A stretch of DNA of 64,000 nucleotides, taken from contig NZ_BBYF01000024.1 in assembly GCF_001894745.1 (NCBI RefSeq), positions 1-64,000 on the forward strand, written 5' to 3'. The stretch comes from Paenibacillus sp. NAIST15-1 (GTDB taxonomy: Bacteria; Bacillota; Bacilli; Paenibacillales; Paenibacillaceae). The notes under the pieces are model-generated. The model searched no databases and had not been told where the DNA came from. It saw only the letters and a program-made list of their open reading frames with translations. Each line of letters opens with the position of its first letter. Positions within the stretch are counted from its first letter, which is position 1. Positions 16,628 to 25,879 of this stretch are shown one piece after another. The position numbers were made by a program, and so were the translations under genes.

Positions 16628-17062
16628 ATGAAATTTCAACGCATTCTTGTCGCATATGATGGATCGGAACCGTCCCGCAAGGCTTTACAGCACGCGGTAG
16701 GACTCGCGGAAGCAAGCGAGCAGTCTCAAGTACGCGTCGTGCATGTATTTCAGTTCCCGCAATATTTTGTTGGTACGGCTTATGCTACTGCTTCAGCGGA
16801 GACAAACGAGGAGCTGTACGAATACGCAGAGCGTTTACAGCAGGAAGCAGAGGGCAAGGTTGCAGCGCTTGGCGAACGAGCGACGGTTGTCCTTCAGCAA
16901 GGCCCTCCTGGTCAAGCAATTATTGATGAGGCAGATGAGTTCAATGCGGATCTTGTTATTATCGGAAGCCGCGGCTTGAGCGGGTTGAAGGAATTCGTGC
17001 TTGGCAGTGTCAGCCATCATGTTGTGCAGCATGCAAAGGTCCCGGTATTGGTCATTAAATGA
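16628..17062 (+). CDS. Universal stress protein (UspA family)
   Basis: A 144-aa cytoplasmic protein of the Usp fold: MKFQRILVAYDGSEPSRKAL at the N-terminus (Asp of the nucleotide site) and the ATP-binding signature near the end, IIGSRGLSGLKEFVLGSVSHHVVQHAKVPVLVI (G-2X-G-9X-G-S/T). It should therefore be an ATP-binding Usp. Two GTG codons and a GTT precede the ATG in frame (from 16616); I prefer the ATG because it starts the domain as usual, with GGGAG just upstream. It follows the DUF1294 gene by 47 bases. Confidence 0.9.
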   Translation: MKFQRILVAYDGSEPSRKALQHAVGLAEASEQSQVRVVHVFQFPQYFVGTAYATASAETNEELYEYAERLQQEAEGKVAALGERATVVLQQGPPGQAIIDEADEFNADLVIIGSRGLSGLKEFVLGSVSHHVVQHAKVPVLVIK

Positions 17063-17296
17063 TGCATTGGCCTGTCGGTCGTACATGATCTTGTAGAGGC
17101 AAGTAGGCAAGCAAGAGGTATATGATCATGTTGATCTGGTAGCAGGAAAGTAAGATGAAAAGTGAAGTTGAAAGTGAACTTATAAATGTGAGCATCAGTG
17201 ATAGAATATGTGAAAATTATAAGTGAAAGCATATAGTGTAAGCATCAGTGAATGATAGCTTTGTGAAAGCAAAGTATAATAAGTATACGAGAGAGA

Positions 17297-17334
17297 AGCC
17301 AACAGTAGGAGCGTATCCTGCTGTTGGCCTTTTT
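17297..17334 (+). terminator. Rho-independent terminator
   Basis: A 13-bp stem (GCCAACAGTAGGA with TCCTGCTGTTGGC, one G-T) around GCGTA, followed by TTTTT. It probably ends the stress-protein transcript. Confidence 0.9.
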
Positions 17335-17362
17335 AGTTGAATGATATACGAATTATAAATTG

Positions 17363-17431
17363 AATTATCAATTGAATCATTGAACTAATCATTGAACTAA
17401 TCATTAAATTAATCATAAATCCAATCATAGG
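17363..17431. repeat. 12-bp tandem repeat (AATCATTGAACT)
   Basis: About five head-to-tail units: AATCATTGAACT at 17375 and 17387, AATCATTAAATT at 17399, AATCATAAATCC at 17411, and a partial AATCATAGG at 17423. Degeneracy grows towards the operon. Confidence 0.75.
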
Positions 17432-17488
17432 TCGGAATTAATCAAGGATTCTGAATATTTAATGATGCTAACAATGTGAAAATCGCCA

Positions 17489-17532
17489 ATAAACGAACAT
17501 TAACTATAATTTATTATTTATTATTCGCATTT
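17489..17532 (+). promoter_or_regulatory. Paired PurBoxes (PurR operator)
   Basis: Box 1 at 17489-17501 (ATAAACGAACATT) fits the Bacillus PurBox AWWWCCGAACWWT at 12 of 13 positions. Box 2 at 17520-17532 (ATTATTCGCATTT) fits its reverse complement at 11 of 13. They are inverted and 18 bases apart, just upstream of the promoter. This is the arrangement known for PurR, which represses when PRPP is low. Confidence 0.75.
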
Positions 17533-17537
17533 TATTG

Positions 17538-17567
17538 TTGACACGCTATGTTAAGCCTTGTTAAACT
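17538..17567 (+). promoter_or_regulatory. Purine operon promoter
   Basis: A perfect -35 (TTGACA, 17538-17543) and a weaker -10 (TAAACT, 17562-17567) with an 18-bp spacer. The riboswitch aptamer begins about 25-30 bases after the expected start. Confidence 0.7.
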
Positions 17568-17596
17568 GTAGGCACAAGATGGATAAGCGAATATTG

Positions 17597-17832
17597 TTTC
17601 TCGTATAATTCCGGGAATATGGCCGGAAGTTTCTACCCAAGAACCGTAAATTTTTGGACTACGGGAATGACGGACAGGCAAGACTGTTCTCGCTTTTTCA
17701 CGTCGCCGACAGATGTCGGGGCTTGATGGGAGCCTGATCATTCTGCCCAGAGCGGAAGAAATCCGCTTGTTTGCTCATTCCGTATACTTAGTCGATGATA
17801 CGTTCAGGGGGAACTCCTGAACGTTTTTTTTG
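17597..17832 (+). promoter_or_regulatory. Guanine-type purine riboswitch
   Basis: The aptamer lies at about 17597-17668: CTCGTATAAT, then the P2 loop GAATATGGC, then GTTTCTACC, the P3 loop GAACCGTAAAT, and GGACTACGGG. The base that pairs with the ligand (in GACTACG) is C, which selects guanine or hypoxanthine rather than adenine. The expression platform ends in a strong terminator at 17800-17831. Bound purine should thus stop transcription before purE. Confidence 0.93.
17800..17831 (+). terminator. Riboswitch-controlled terminator
   Basis: A 9-bp perfect stem (ACGTTCAGG with CCTGAACGT) followed by eight T residues, immediately before purE. Confidence 0.9.
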
Positions 17833-17880
17833 TTATGTAGTAGTGGTCAGGTTGGACATTGTCGAAAGCGGGGGATTGCG

Positions 17881-18396
17881 ATGGTGAACACAGCGAGTCA
17901 CGAACAAGGCATTGTGCCGGTAGTAGGCGTCATTATGGGAAGCAAGTCCGATTGGGATACGATGAAGAAGGCGTGCGAAGTGCTGGAGGAGATGGGCGTT
18001 GCTTATGAGAAACAGGTAGTGTCCGCACACCGTACGCCAGACGAGATGTTCCGCTATGCCGAGACGGCGGAGGCAAGAGGAATCCGTGTCATTATTGCCG
18101 GAGCAGGCGGTGCTGCGCATCTGCCGGGCATGGTAGCGGCGAAGACGGTACTGCCGGTTATCGGCGTGCCGGTGAAGTCATCGCATCTGAACGGGATGGA
18201 CTCGCTTCTGTCCATCGTGCAGATGCCGGCGGGCGTACCCGTGGCGACCGTCGCGATTGGACCGGCGGGCGCGACGAACGCCGGGCTGCTGGCCGTGCAG
18301 ATGCTCGGCATGCACGATGAAGCGCTGCGCACGCGCATCGCGGCGCGCAGGGAAGCTGTTCGGCAGCAGGTGCAGGACACGGGGGCGCTCGAATGA
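17881..18396 (+). CDS. purE: PurE, N5-carboxyaminoimidazole ribonucleotide mutase
   Basis: A 171-aa enzyme that turns N5-CAIR into CAIR, step 6b of IMP synthesis. The PurE class I motifs are [23 protein letters not shown] (catalytic His), [15 protein letters not shown] and [22 protein letters not shown]. The start at 17881 has GGGGGA seven bases before; the longer reading from 17830 would begin inside the riboswitch terminator and is wrong. The stop overlaps the purK start (ATGA). First gene of the operon. Confidence 0.97.
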   Translation: MVNTASHEQGIVPVVGVIMGSKSDWDTMKKACEVLEEMGVAYEKQVVSAHRTPDEMFRYAETAEARGIRVIIAGAGGAAHLPGMVAAKTVLPVIGVPVKSSHLNGMDSLLSIVQMPAGVPVATVAIGPAGATNAGLLAVQMLGMHDEALRTRIAARREAVRQQVQDTGALE

Positions 18397-19610
18397 GCGC
18401 GCCTGTGAACGGCCGCACGCTGCCGCAAGAGCGCCCGAGCCGGGCGGACGCACCGGTGCTTGTTCCCGGTGCAACGATTGGCGTGCTGGGCGGCGGCCAA
18501 TTGGGCCGCATGCTGGCGCTTGAAGGCGTGCGCATGGGCTACCGCTTCACAGCGCTCGATCCAGCACAGGACGCGCCATGCGGCGCTGCTGCCGAGATGA
18601 TTACAGCCGCTTATGACGATGCTGACGCTGCACACGAGTTAGGCCAGCGCGCGGATGTTGTCACATACGAGTTCGAGAATGTATCGGCCGAAGTGGTGGA
18701 GCGATTGGAGCGGGAAGCTTACGCGCCGCAGGGCAGCCATCTGCTGCGCATTACGCAGCATCGCTTGCGGGAGAAGGAAGCTCTCACCGCCGCGAACGTA
18801 CCGGTGGCGCCATATGCAGCCGTAGCTTCCGCTGCTGAGATTCAACAGAGGCTGGAAGCGTTCGGCGGGGCAGGTGTGCTGAAGACGGCAATCGGCGGAT
18901 ACGATGGCAAGGGCCAGCGCATCATTCGCCACCCAGACGAAGCGGAAGGGGCTTATGAGGCGCTCTCCGCTCTCACCTCGGAGCTCGTGCTGGAGGAATT
19001 CATTCCATTCGAGCTGGAGCTGTCCGTCATTGCAGCGCGCAGCCCGCGCGGCGAGATCGCTGTGTTCCCAGTTGCGGAAAACATTCATCGGTATCATATT
19101 CTGCATATGTCCATTGTGCCTGCACGAATTCCGCAGCATATCCAGGACGAAGCAAAGCGGCTTGCGCGCCGTATTGCCGAGGCGCTGGACGTCGTTGGCC
19201 TCATTGCTGTTGAGATGTTTCTGACCGCTGACGGCCGCCTGCTTGTGAACGAGCTTGCACCACGCCCGCACAATTCGGGACACTACACGATGGATGCCTG
19301 CCGCACTTCGCAGTTCGAGCAGCATCTTCGCGCCATATGCAACTTGCCGCTTGGCAGTACGGAGCTCCATACCCCTGTCGTTATGGTGAACTTGCTCGGC
19401 GAAGACGCTTTGGACATGGTACAATGGTTCCGTGCTGACGATACGGCAGCCAGCCGCCTTGGCGTGACGCCGAAGCTGCACTGGTACGGCAAGTCGGAAG
19501 CGAAGACGAAGCGCAAGATGGGGCATATTAACATACTAGGGCCGGACATCGCTACTGCGCTCGAATGGATGAATTTAACGGACTTGTGGAGGAATGCAAA
19601 CGATGATTGA
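18393..19610 (+). CDS. purK: PurK, N5-CAIR synthetase
   Basis: A 405-aa ATP-grasp enzyme that makes N5-CAIR from AIR, ATP and bicarbonate. [18 protein letters not shown] opens the Rossmann-like part at residue 29. The ATP-grasp core has [15 protein letters not shown] and [16 protein letters not shown], and the end has [17 protein letters not shown]. The first 28 residues ([17 protein letters not shown]) are an extension compared with the usual start at the Gly-rich motif. The gene overlaps purE by 4 bases, so translation is coupled, and overlaps purB by 8. Local GC is very high (about 65%) compared with the flanks. Confidence 0.97.
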   Translation: MSAPVNGRTLPQERPSRADAPVLVPGATIGVLGGGQLGRMLALEGVRMGYRFTALDPAQDAPCGAAAEMITAAYDDADAAHELGQRADVVTYEFENVSAEVVERLEREAYAPQGSHLLRITQHRLREKEALTAANVPVAPYAAVASAAEIQQRLEAFGGAGVLKTAIGGYDGKGQRIIRHPDEAEGAYEALSALTSELVLEEFIPFELELSVIAARSPRGEIAVFPVAENIHRYHILHMSIVPARIPQHIQDEAKRLARRIAEALDVVGLIAVEMFLTADGRLLVNELAPRPHNSGHYTMDACRTSQFEQHLRAICNLPLGSTELHTPVVMVNLLGEDALDMVQWFRADDTAASRLGVTPKLHWYGKSEAKTKRKMGHINILGPDIATALEWMNLTDLWRNANDD

Positions 19611-20901
19611 ACGGTATTCGCGCCCGGAGATGCGGGCGATTTGGACGGAAGAGAATAAATTTAAGGCTTGGCTTGAGGTGGAGTTGTGTGCGTGTGAAGC
19701 ATGGGCTGATCTTGGCGTCATACCGCACGAAGACGTGAAGAAGCTCCGCGAGCATGCAAGCTTCGATATCGAACGGATCTATGAGATTGAGGCAGAAACG
19801 CGCCACGACGTTATCGCTTTCACTCGCGCAGTATCTGAGACGCTGGGCGAAGAGCGGAAATGGGTTCACTACGGCTTAACGTCAACGGACGTCGTGGATA
19901 CGGCGCTTGGCTATTTGATGAAGCAGGCGAATGAGATTATAGATCGCGACTTGCTGAATTTCATCGAGATTTTGAAAAATAAAGCACTTGAATATAAAGA
20001 TACGCCAATGATGGGTCGTACGCACGGTGTGCATGCAGAACCGACAACATTCGGACTGAAGATGGCACTATGGTATGCAGAAATGCTCCGCAACTTAGAG
20101 CGGTTCCGTCGCGCAGCGGAAGGCGTCGAGTTCGGCAAAATGTCCGGTGCAGTTGGGACATATGCGAATATCGACCCATCTGTAGAGAAGTTCGTATGCG
20201 CGAAGCTTGGTACGAAGCCAGCGCCGATTTCGACGCAGACGCTACAGCGTGACCGTCATGCGGAGTACATGGCATCGCTTGCACTTATCGCGACATCGCT
20301 TGATAAGTTCGCTACTGAGATTCGCGCCTTGCAGAAGAGTGAGTTCCGCGAAGTGGAAGAAGCATTTGCGAAGGGCCAGAAGGGCTCATCGGCAATGCCG
20401 CACAAGCGCAACCCGATTGGCTGCGAGAATATTTCCGGCTTGTCCCGAGTAATGCGCGGATACATGCTGACCGCTTATGAGGATGTGCCGCTCTGGCATG
20501 AGCGCGATATTTCGCACAGCTCGGTAGAGCGTATCATCCTGCCGGATGCGACGATGCTGTTGAACTACATGCTGAACCGCTTCATGAACATCGTGAAGAA
20601 CTTGACGGTGTTCCCAGAGAATATGAAGCGCAACATGCAGCGCACTTACGATGTTCCGTTCTCCGGCCGCGTCATGACGAAGCTGATTGACAAGGGCTGG
20701 GCGCGTGAACAGGCTTATGACACGGTACAACCTCGTGCGATGCAGGCATGGGAAGAGCAGCGCAGCTTCCGCGACATTATTGAGAACACACCTGAGATTA
20801 CGGCTGTTCTTAGTGCGGAAGAGATCGCGGATGCGTTCAATCCTGCATGGCATTTGAAAAATGTAGATACGATCTTCCGCCAAGTAGGCTTGCTTGATTA
20901 A
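19603..20901 (+). CDS. purB: PurB, adenylosuccinate lyase
   Basis: A 432-aa lyase acting twice: SAICAR to AICAR, and adenylosuccinate to AMP. It has [20 protein letters not shown] at the start, [28 protein letters not shown], the [16 protein letters not shown] motif (catalytic His) and the fumarase-family signature [20 protein letters not shown] lies about ten bases before the ATG at 19603. A second ATG at 19594 is too close to it, so I use 19603. The spacer after it (432 bases) is unusually long for this operon. Confidence 0.97.
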   Translation: MIERYSRPEMRAIWTEENKFKAWLEVELCACEAWADLGVIPHEDVKKLREHASFDIERIYEIEAETRHDVIAFTRAVSETLGEERKWVHYGLTSTDVVDTALGYLMKQANEIIDRDLLNFIEILKNKALEYKDTPMMGRTHGVHAEPTTFGLKMALWYAEMLRNLERFRRAAEGVEFGKMSGAVGTYANIDPSVEKFVCAKLGTKPAPISTQTLQRDRHAEYMASLALIATSLDKFATEIRALQKSEFREVEEAFAKGQKGSSAMPHKRNPIGCENISGLSRVMRGYMLTAYEDVPLWHERDISHSSVERIILPDATMLLNYMLNRFMNIVKNLTVFPENMKRNMQRTYDVPFSGRVMTKLIDKGWAREQAYDTVQPRAMQAWEEQRSFRDIIENTPEITAVLSAEEIADAFNPAWHLKNVDTIFRQVGLLD

Positions 20902-21333
20902 GGATTGCAGCAGGAAGAAGCAGATAGTAGTGGTTAGCAGCAAGGTTGCTGGTTAGTGCGAAATTGCAGTGTGGTGAGTAGCAAAGTTGCAAGCTGCCTT
21001 GAACTAGTCGTGACTTGTTGGACTGGCAGTCGGCTCTTGCATCCCTAGCGAGACTACCATTACCTAGTACACAATTGAATGATGAGCTTGATTCCTACGC
21101 GTCCCCCTAAGATGACGTGTGGGCAGCTCCCGTAGGCTGTCGCCCTGACGGCCGAATGCAGGCGGTCTCTTCCTTCCCTCCAACCACGATCGGAAGAGAC
21201 TGCTGCAGCGGGTGCGATATATGGGAGGGTTCCTTTTAAAGGTTGTTTGATTCTATCCGCAGATAATGTGGGCGGGTTGATTTGAACACGCGCTTTTGAC
21301 TAAATGGGCGTAATGCCGAAAGGAGCACAGGAG
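20902..21333 (+). other. Long purB-purC spacer with repeats and a hairpin
   Basis: Three diverged copies of a unit of about 20 bases (TGGTTAGCAGCAAGGTTGC type) lie at 20931-20991. A 12-bp hairpin (GCGGTCTCTTCC with GGAAGAGACTGC) lies at 21162-21203 with an 18-base loop and no T-run, so it is not a terminator. No ORF is credible. The ribosome binding site of purC ends the region. Confidence 0.55.
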
Positions 21334-22464
21334 ATGTCTACAAACACTCAATTTGCGACTGAGACTGACATCGTTCCGCTGCCGCTTCTCCATCGTGGGA
21401 AAGTGCGCGAGCTGTATGAACTGGACCCAGACCATTTATTAATTGTTGTATCGGATCGAATCTCTGCATTCGACGCCGTACTGAAGCCGGAGGTTCCCGG
21501 CAAAGGAGAGGTATTGAACAAGCTGAGCCAATTCTGGTTCGAGCAGACGAAGCATGTCATTGCGAACCATGTGGTTCCATTCGATGAAGGGCTTCTGAAG
21601 CAGGCTCAGGAGAAACGCTTGGAACAATACCATAGCAGCAAACATTCAGCTGATGATATGCGTTGTTGTCATGATTCAAACCAGGACAGCGAGAACTCAC
21701 ACCAAGACCAACACCAGAATTCACACCTAGAATCTCACCCAGAAATACAACGGCATGACACGGCTTTGCATCAAGCTGAGCGATATGCAGAAAGCTTGAA
21801 TCGCCGAGATGAACATCTCGAACCCCAGGATTTATCCGCAATATTAAGTTCCCTACAAGATCGAATGACGATTGCTCGCCGAGCAAAGCGCATTGACTTT
21901 GAATGCGTCGTAAGAGGCTATATTACCGGAGGCGGTTGGAGGCAGTATACGGCCAGCCAATCTGTCAACGGAATTGAGCTTCCTGCAGGCCTCCGCATGA
22001 ACGAGAAGCTGCCGGAGCCGATTTTTACACCGTCCCGCAAGCATGATGAGGGACATGATGAAGATGTGCCGTTCGCGGTTATGTGCGAGGATCTGGGTAC
22101 GGATCTTGCACAGCAGCTGAGCCAGGTCAGCATCGAGCTGTATACGTATGCAGCTGAAATATGCGCATCCAAGGGCATTTTGCTCGCCGATTGCAAATTT
22201 GAATTTGGAACCATTGACGGAGAACTTGTAATCATTGATGAGTTGTTCACCCCGGATTCATCGCGTTTCTGGTCGGTCGATCAGTATGTGCTGGATCAGG
22301 ATATAGATAGCTTGGATAAGGAACCAGTAAGACGCTACTTGGCTGCAAGCGGTTGGGATAAATGTGGGACGCCGCCAGTGCTGCCGGAGCAGGTAGTAGA
22401 AGCTACGCGCCGCCGCTATATCGAGCTGTATGAGCGCATTACAGAGCAAGCATGGCCTGAATGA
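21334..22464 (+). CDS. purC: PurC, SAICAR synthetase with a large low-complexity insert
   Basis: It ligates aspartate to CAIR using ATP. Conserved blocks are LLHRGKVRELYEL, IVVSDRISAFDAVL, PGKGEVLNKLSQFWFE, RIDFECVVRGYITGGGW, KLPEPIFTPSRKHDEGHDED and GILLADCKFEFG. The protein has 376 aa, well above the 240-300 usual for PurC. The excess is mostly residues about 96-168, a His/Gln/Ser/Asp-rich stretch (NQDSENSHQDQHQNSHLES) between two core segments, where a loop would be. The frame is open throughout, so the gene looks functional. I start at ATG 21334 (AAAGGAG nine bases before) rather than 21304. Confidence 0.95.
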   Translation: MSTNTQFATETDIVPLPLLHRGKVRELYELDPDHLLIVVSDRISAFDAVLKPEVPGKGEVLNKLSQFWFEQTKHVIANHVVPFDEGLLKQAQEKRLEQYHSSKHSADDMRCCHDSNQDSENSHQDQHQNSHLESHPEIQRHDTALHQAERYAESLNRRDEHLEPQDLSAILSSLQDRMTIARRAKRIDFECVVRGYITGGGWRQYTASQSVNGIELPAGLRMNEKLPEPIFTPSRKHDEGHDEDVPFAVMCEDLGTDLAQQLSQVSIELYTYAAEICASKGILLADCKFEFGTIDGELVIIDELFTPDSSRFWSVDQYVLDQDIDSLDKEPVRRYLAASGWDKCGTPPVLPEQVVEATRRRYIELYERITEQAWPE

Positions 22465-22629
22465 TCTTCCGTTTTATAAATGTTTTAACGTTTTGTTGAA
22501 TGTTCTAGTTTTATGGAGGATCGTCAAACGTTGACTGGTTTGGTCGTTGTTTTATGAATCATAATCATTACAGTTTTGTAGACTTGTTCAAATTTCATGA
22601 CAGTATGGACTGATGGGGAGGAAAAAGGG

Positions 22630-22872
22630 ATGAAGGTGAAGGTTTTCGTAACGACTAAGGCAGGCGTATTGGATCCGCAAGGGGCTGCAGTGGAGCAGGC
22701 GGTGCACACGATGGGATACAGCGGTGTGGAGCAAGTGCGCATCGGCAAATATATGGAGTTCAATATCAACACGGAAGATCGCGAGCAGGCGTCGGCGCAG
22801 GTGGAGCAAATGTGCGAGAAGCTGCTGGCGAATCCAGTCGTTGAAGACTATCGGTACGAGTTGGAGGAATAG
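22630..22872 (+). CDS. purS: PurS, FGAM synthase small subunit
   Basis: An 80-aa subunit that bridges PurL and PurQ so that ammonia can pass between them. It begins MKVKVFVTTKAGVLDPQG and has the typical GYSGVEQVRIGKYMEF and CEKLLANPVVEDYRYE. GGGGAGG lies nine bases before the ATG. The 165-base gap after purC shows no feature I can name. purQ follows after 3 bases. Confidence 0.96.
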   Translation: MKVKVFVTTKAGVLDPQGAAVEQAVHTMGYSGVEQVRIGKYMEFNINTEDREQASAQVEQMCEKLLANPVVEDYRYELEE

Positions 22873-22875
22873 GCG

Positions 22876-23562
22876 ATGAAGGCAGCGGTGCTCGTATTTC
22901 CCGGATCGAATTGTGACCTAGATTGTGTCCATGCCATACAAGATACGCTGAATGTCGAAGTGGATCGGGTATGGCATACGGAGCAGGATGTAACCGGATA
23001 TGACCTTATCGTCATTCCAGGTGGCTTCTCGTATGGTGATTATTTGCGCAGTGGAGCGATTGCCAGATTCGCTCCTGTTATGAAGGCGGTCGCTAAGGCT
23101 GCTGAGACAGGCACTTATGTGCTTGGGATATGCAACGGATTTCAAATTTTGACGGAAGCGGGATTGCTTCCAGGGACACTGCGGAGAAACGAAGGGCTGA
23201 AGTTCCGATGTCACGCTGCCCCAATTCGAGTAACTCGTGCAGATTTGCCGTTCACACGGGATTATGTCGAGGGCGACATTCTGAACATCCCAATCGCGCA
23301 TGGCGAGGGCAACTATTATTGCGATGAGGCAACGCTGGCGAAGCTGAAGCAAGGCAATCAAATTGTATTTACGTATGAGCAGAACCCGAACGGTTCACTT
23401 GAACATATAGCTGGTATTTGCAACGAGGCTGGCAACGTGCTTGGCATGATGCCTCATCCCGAGCGTGCGGTTAGCGAACTGCTGGGCTCAGCGGATGGCG
23501 TTCGCTTGTTTACATCCATTTTACAAGCTTGGAGGGAACAACATGCAGTCAACGCTCACTAA
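22876..23562 (+). CDS. purQ: PurQ, FGAM synthase glutaminase subunit
   Basis: A 228-aa class I glutamine amidotransferase that supplies ammonia to PurL. It has [31 protein letters not shown], the nucleophile elbow [18 protein letters not shown] (Cys), and the His-Glu pair in MMPHPERAV. The gene begins 3 bases after purS and overlaps purL by 20 bases, so the three subunits are translated in a coupled manner. Confidence 0.97.
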   Translation: MKAAVLVFPGSNCDLDCVHAIQDTLNVEVDRVWHTEQDVTGYDLIVIPGGFSYGDYLRSGAIARFAPVMKAVAKAAETGTYVLGICNGFQILTEAGLLPGTLRRNEGLKFRCHAAPIRVTRADLPFTRDYVEGDILNIPIAHGEGNYYCDEATLAKLKQGNQIVFTYEQNPNGSLEHIAGICNEAGNVLGMMPHPERAVSELLGSADGVRLFTSILQAWREQHAVNAH

Positions 23563-25879
23563 TACGACGGAACAAGAACAGGCGGCAGCACGTAGCGCGA
23601 AGCAGAAGGAACTATCCCTTGCTGAAGGGCTTCGCCATATGAAGCAGGAACCGACTGCTGAACAGATTGAGGAGCAGAAGCTGTATCGGACAATGGGCGT
23701 AACGGAAGATGAGTATGCACGCATATGTGAGCTGCTCGGCCGGAAGCCGAATTATACCGAAATCGGTGTGTTCAGTGTCATGTGGTCTGAGCATTGTGCT
23801 TATAAAAACTCGAAGCCGCTGCTCAAGCGATTCCCGACTTCAGGCGACCGTGTACTGGTTGGTCCGGGCGAAGGAGCAGGCATTGTCGACATTGGGGACG
23901 AACAAGCGGTTGTATTCAAAATCGAGAGCCATAACCATCCCTCTGCCATCGAACCGTTTCAAGGTGCGGCTACGGGAGTAGGCGGTATTATTCGCGATAT
24001 TTTCTCGATGGGCGCGCGTCCGGTTGCTTTGCTGAATTCGCTGCGCTTCGGCAGCTTGCAGGATGAGCGGGTGAAGTATTTATTCGAGCATGTTGTATCA
24101 GGCATCGCTGGCTATGGCAACTGCATCGGCATTCCGACGGTGGGCGGCGAGGTCGTCTTCGATGACAGCTATGCAGGCAATCCGCTCGTTAACGCGATGT
24201 GCGTTGGGCTGATCGACCACAAAGATATCCAGAAGGGCGTGGCGAGCGGCATTGGCAATCCTGTGTATTATGTTGGGCCACCGACAGGCCGCGATGGCAT
24301 TCATGGTGCGACATTCGCATCGGAGGAGCTGACAGAGCAATCGGAAGCGAAGCGTCCGGCGGTACAGGTAGGCGACCCGTTCATGGAGAAGCTGGTTATG
24401 GAGTCATGCTTGGAACTGATCGCTTCCGGCATCGTGATCGGGATTCAGGATATGGGGGCGGCTGGTCTAACTTGTTCGAGCGCGGAGATGGCGAGCAAGG
24501 CAGGCAACGGGCTTGAGCTCGACTTGAACGAGGTGCCGCAGCGTGAATTTGGCATGACACCTTATGAAATGATGCTGTCCGAATCGCAGGAGCGCATGCT
24601 GTTCGTTATTGAAGAGCATAACGAGCCAATTGCGATGGAAATCTTTGAACGTTGGGGCGTTATTTGCCGCAAAGTTGGCCGCGTTACAGACGATGGGCGC
24701 CTGCGCCTGCTGTATGGTGGCGAGGTTGTCGGTGATATGCCGGTTAACGGACTTGTGGACGAATGTCCGATTTATAATAAGCCCTCTGCAGTACCTGCTT
24801 ATTATGAGGCTAACGCTTCCGTGGATACAACGGCTTACCCAGAAGTAAGCGGGGTTGAAGCACTGAACGAAGCGCTATTGAAGGTGCTTGGCTCGCCATC
24901 TGTGGCAAGCAAGGAATGGGTATATCGCCAGTATGACACGATGGTTCGTACGAGCACAGCAGTGGCACCAGGCTCGGATGCGGCAGTCGTGCTTGTGCGC
25001 GGAACGAACAAAGCGCTCGCGATGACGACGGATTGCAATGGCCGCTATGTGATGCTTGATCCATTCATGGGAGGCCGTATTGCGGTCTGTGAGGCAGCGC
25101 GCAATATTGTATGCTCCGGTGCAGAGCCTCTGGCAATTACGGATAACCTGAACTTCGGCAACCCGGAGAAGCCGGAGAACTTCTGGCAGATGGAGCAGGC
25201 TGTTGATGGCATGGCTGAAGCATGCCGTGTGATGAATACGCCGGTTATCGGCGGGAACGTAAGCTTGTATAACGAAAATGCAAAGGGAGCCATCTATCCA
25301 ACGCCAGTCGTTGGCATGGTCGGTCTCGTTCATGATAAGCAGCACATTACGACACAAGCCTTCAAGCAGGCGGGAGATGCAGTTCTGCTCCTGGGCCGCA
25401 CGAAGGCAGAGCTTGGCGGAAGTGAATTCCAAGCCATTGTACACGGCGCGGTAGAAGGTCGTCCTCCGCAGCTCGATCTGGATGCAGAATCAAGCTTGCT
25501 GAAGACCGTGTTGAGCCTGATTCAAGCAGGACTTGTGCAGTCTGCACATGATGTATCGGACGGAGGTCTCGCGGCTGCGCTTGCGGAGAGCTGCATCAGC
25601 GGTCATATCGGTGCGACGCTTGATCTAAGTGCAGAAGGACTGCGTACGGATATCGCACTGTTCAGCGAGAGCCAATCCCGTATCCTGCTGTCGGTACGTG
25701 CGGAACAGTTGGAAGAAGTGAAGGCTCGCTGCTCGGAAGCAGGAGTTCCGGTAGAGGGCATCGGTACGGTCGGAGGTGAACAGATCCACGTTCGGGTTGA
25801 TGGAACGGATGCTTTGGATATGCCTTGGCAACAAGCAGAACAGGTATGGAAGGATGCGATTCCATGTCTCATGAAGTAA
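23543..25879 (+). CDS. purL: PurL, FGAM synthase large subunit
   Basis: A 778-aa ATP-dependent synthase of the small-type PurL that works with PurS and PurQ. Motifs: [58 protein letters not shown], the second-half [21 protein letters not shown], and [17 protein letters not shown]. It is about 35 residues longer than the Bacillus enzyme at the N-terminus (a Gln/Ala/Glu-rich lead [16 protein letters not shown]). GGAGGG lies seven bases before the ATG at 23543. It overlaps purF by 16 bases. Confidence 0.97.
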   Translation: MQSTLTNTTEQEQAAARSAKQKELSLAEGLRHMKQEPTAEQIEEQKLYRTMGVTEDEYARICELLGRKPNYTEIGVFSVMWSEHCAYKNSKPLLKRFPTSGDRVLVGPGEGAGIVDIGDEQAVVFKIESHNHPSAIEPFQGAATGVGGIIRDIFSMGARPVALLNSLRFGSLQDERVKYLFEHVVSGIAGYGNCIGIPTVGGEVVFDDSYAGNPLVNAMCVGLIDHKDIQKGVASGIGNPVYYVGPPTGRDGIHGATFASEELTEQSEAKRPAVQVGDPFMEKLVMESCLELIASGIVIGIQDMGAAGLTCSSAEMASKAGNGLELDLNEVPQREFGMTPYEMMLSESQERMLFVIEEHNEPIAMEIFERWGVICRKVGRVTDDGRLRLLYGGEVVGDMPVNGLVDECPIYNKPSAVPAYYEANASVDTTAYPEVSGVEALNEALLKVLGSPSVASKEWVYRQYDTMVRTSTAVAPGSDAAVVLVRGTNKALAMTTDCNGRYVMLDPFMGGRIAVCEAARNIVCSGAEPLAITDNLNFGNPEKPENFWQMEQAVDGMAEACRVMNTPVIGGNVSLYNENAKGAIYPTPVVGMVGLVHDKQHITTQAFKQAGDAVLLLGRTKAELGGSEFQAIVHGAVEGRPPQLDLDAESSLLKTVLSLIQAGLVQSAHDVSDGGLAAALAESCISGHIGATLDLSAEGLRTDIALFSESQSRILLSVRAEQLEEVKARCSEAGVPVEGIGTVGGEQIHVRVDGTDALDMPWQQAEQVWKDAIPCLMK

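Larger units (their letters stand above)
17063..17488. other. Intergenic region upstream of the purine operon control region
   Basis: No credible ORF. 17160-17280 holds diverged repeats of a GTGAGCATCAGTGA type. A terminator at 17297-17334 follows, then a 12-bp tandem repeat at 17363-17431. Confidence 0.6.

Noticed and set aside
17830-17880. Longer N-terminus for PurE
   Set aside because: The upstream codon lies in the T-run of the riboswitch terminator and has no ribosome site; the ATG at 17881 does.
18054-18635. 193-codon minus-strand ORF and neighbours over purE-purK
   Set aside because: Shadow frames caused by the high GC of purE-purK; the sense frames are clear enzymes.
18639-19526. 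295-codon minus-strand ORF over purK
   Set aside because: A long shadow of a GC-rich gene; composition is atypical and no motif is visible.
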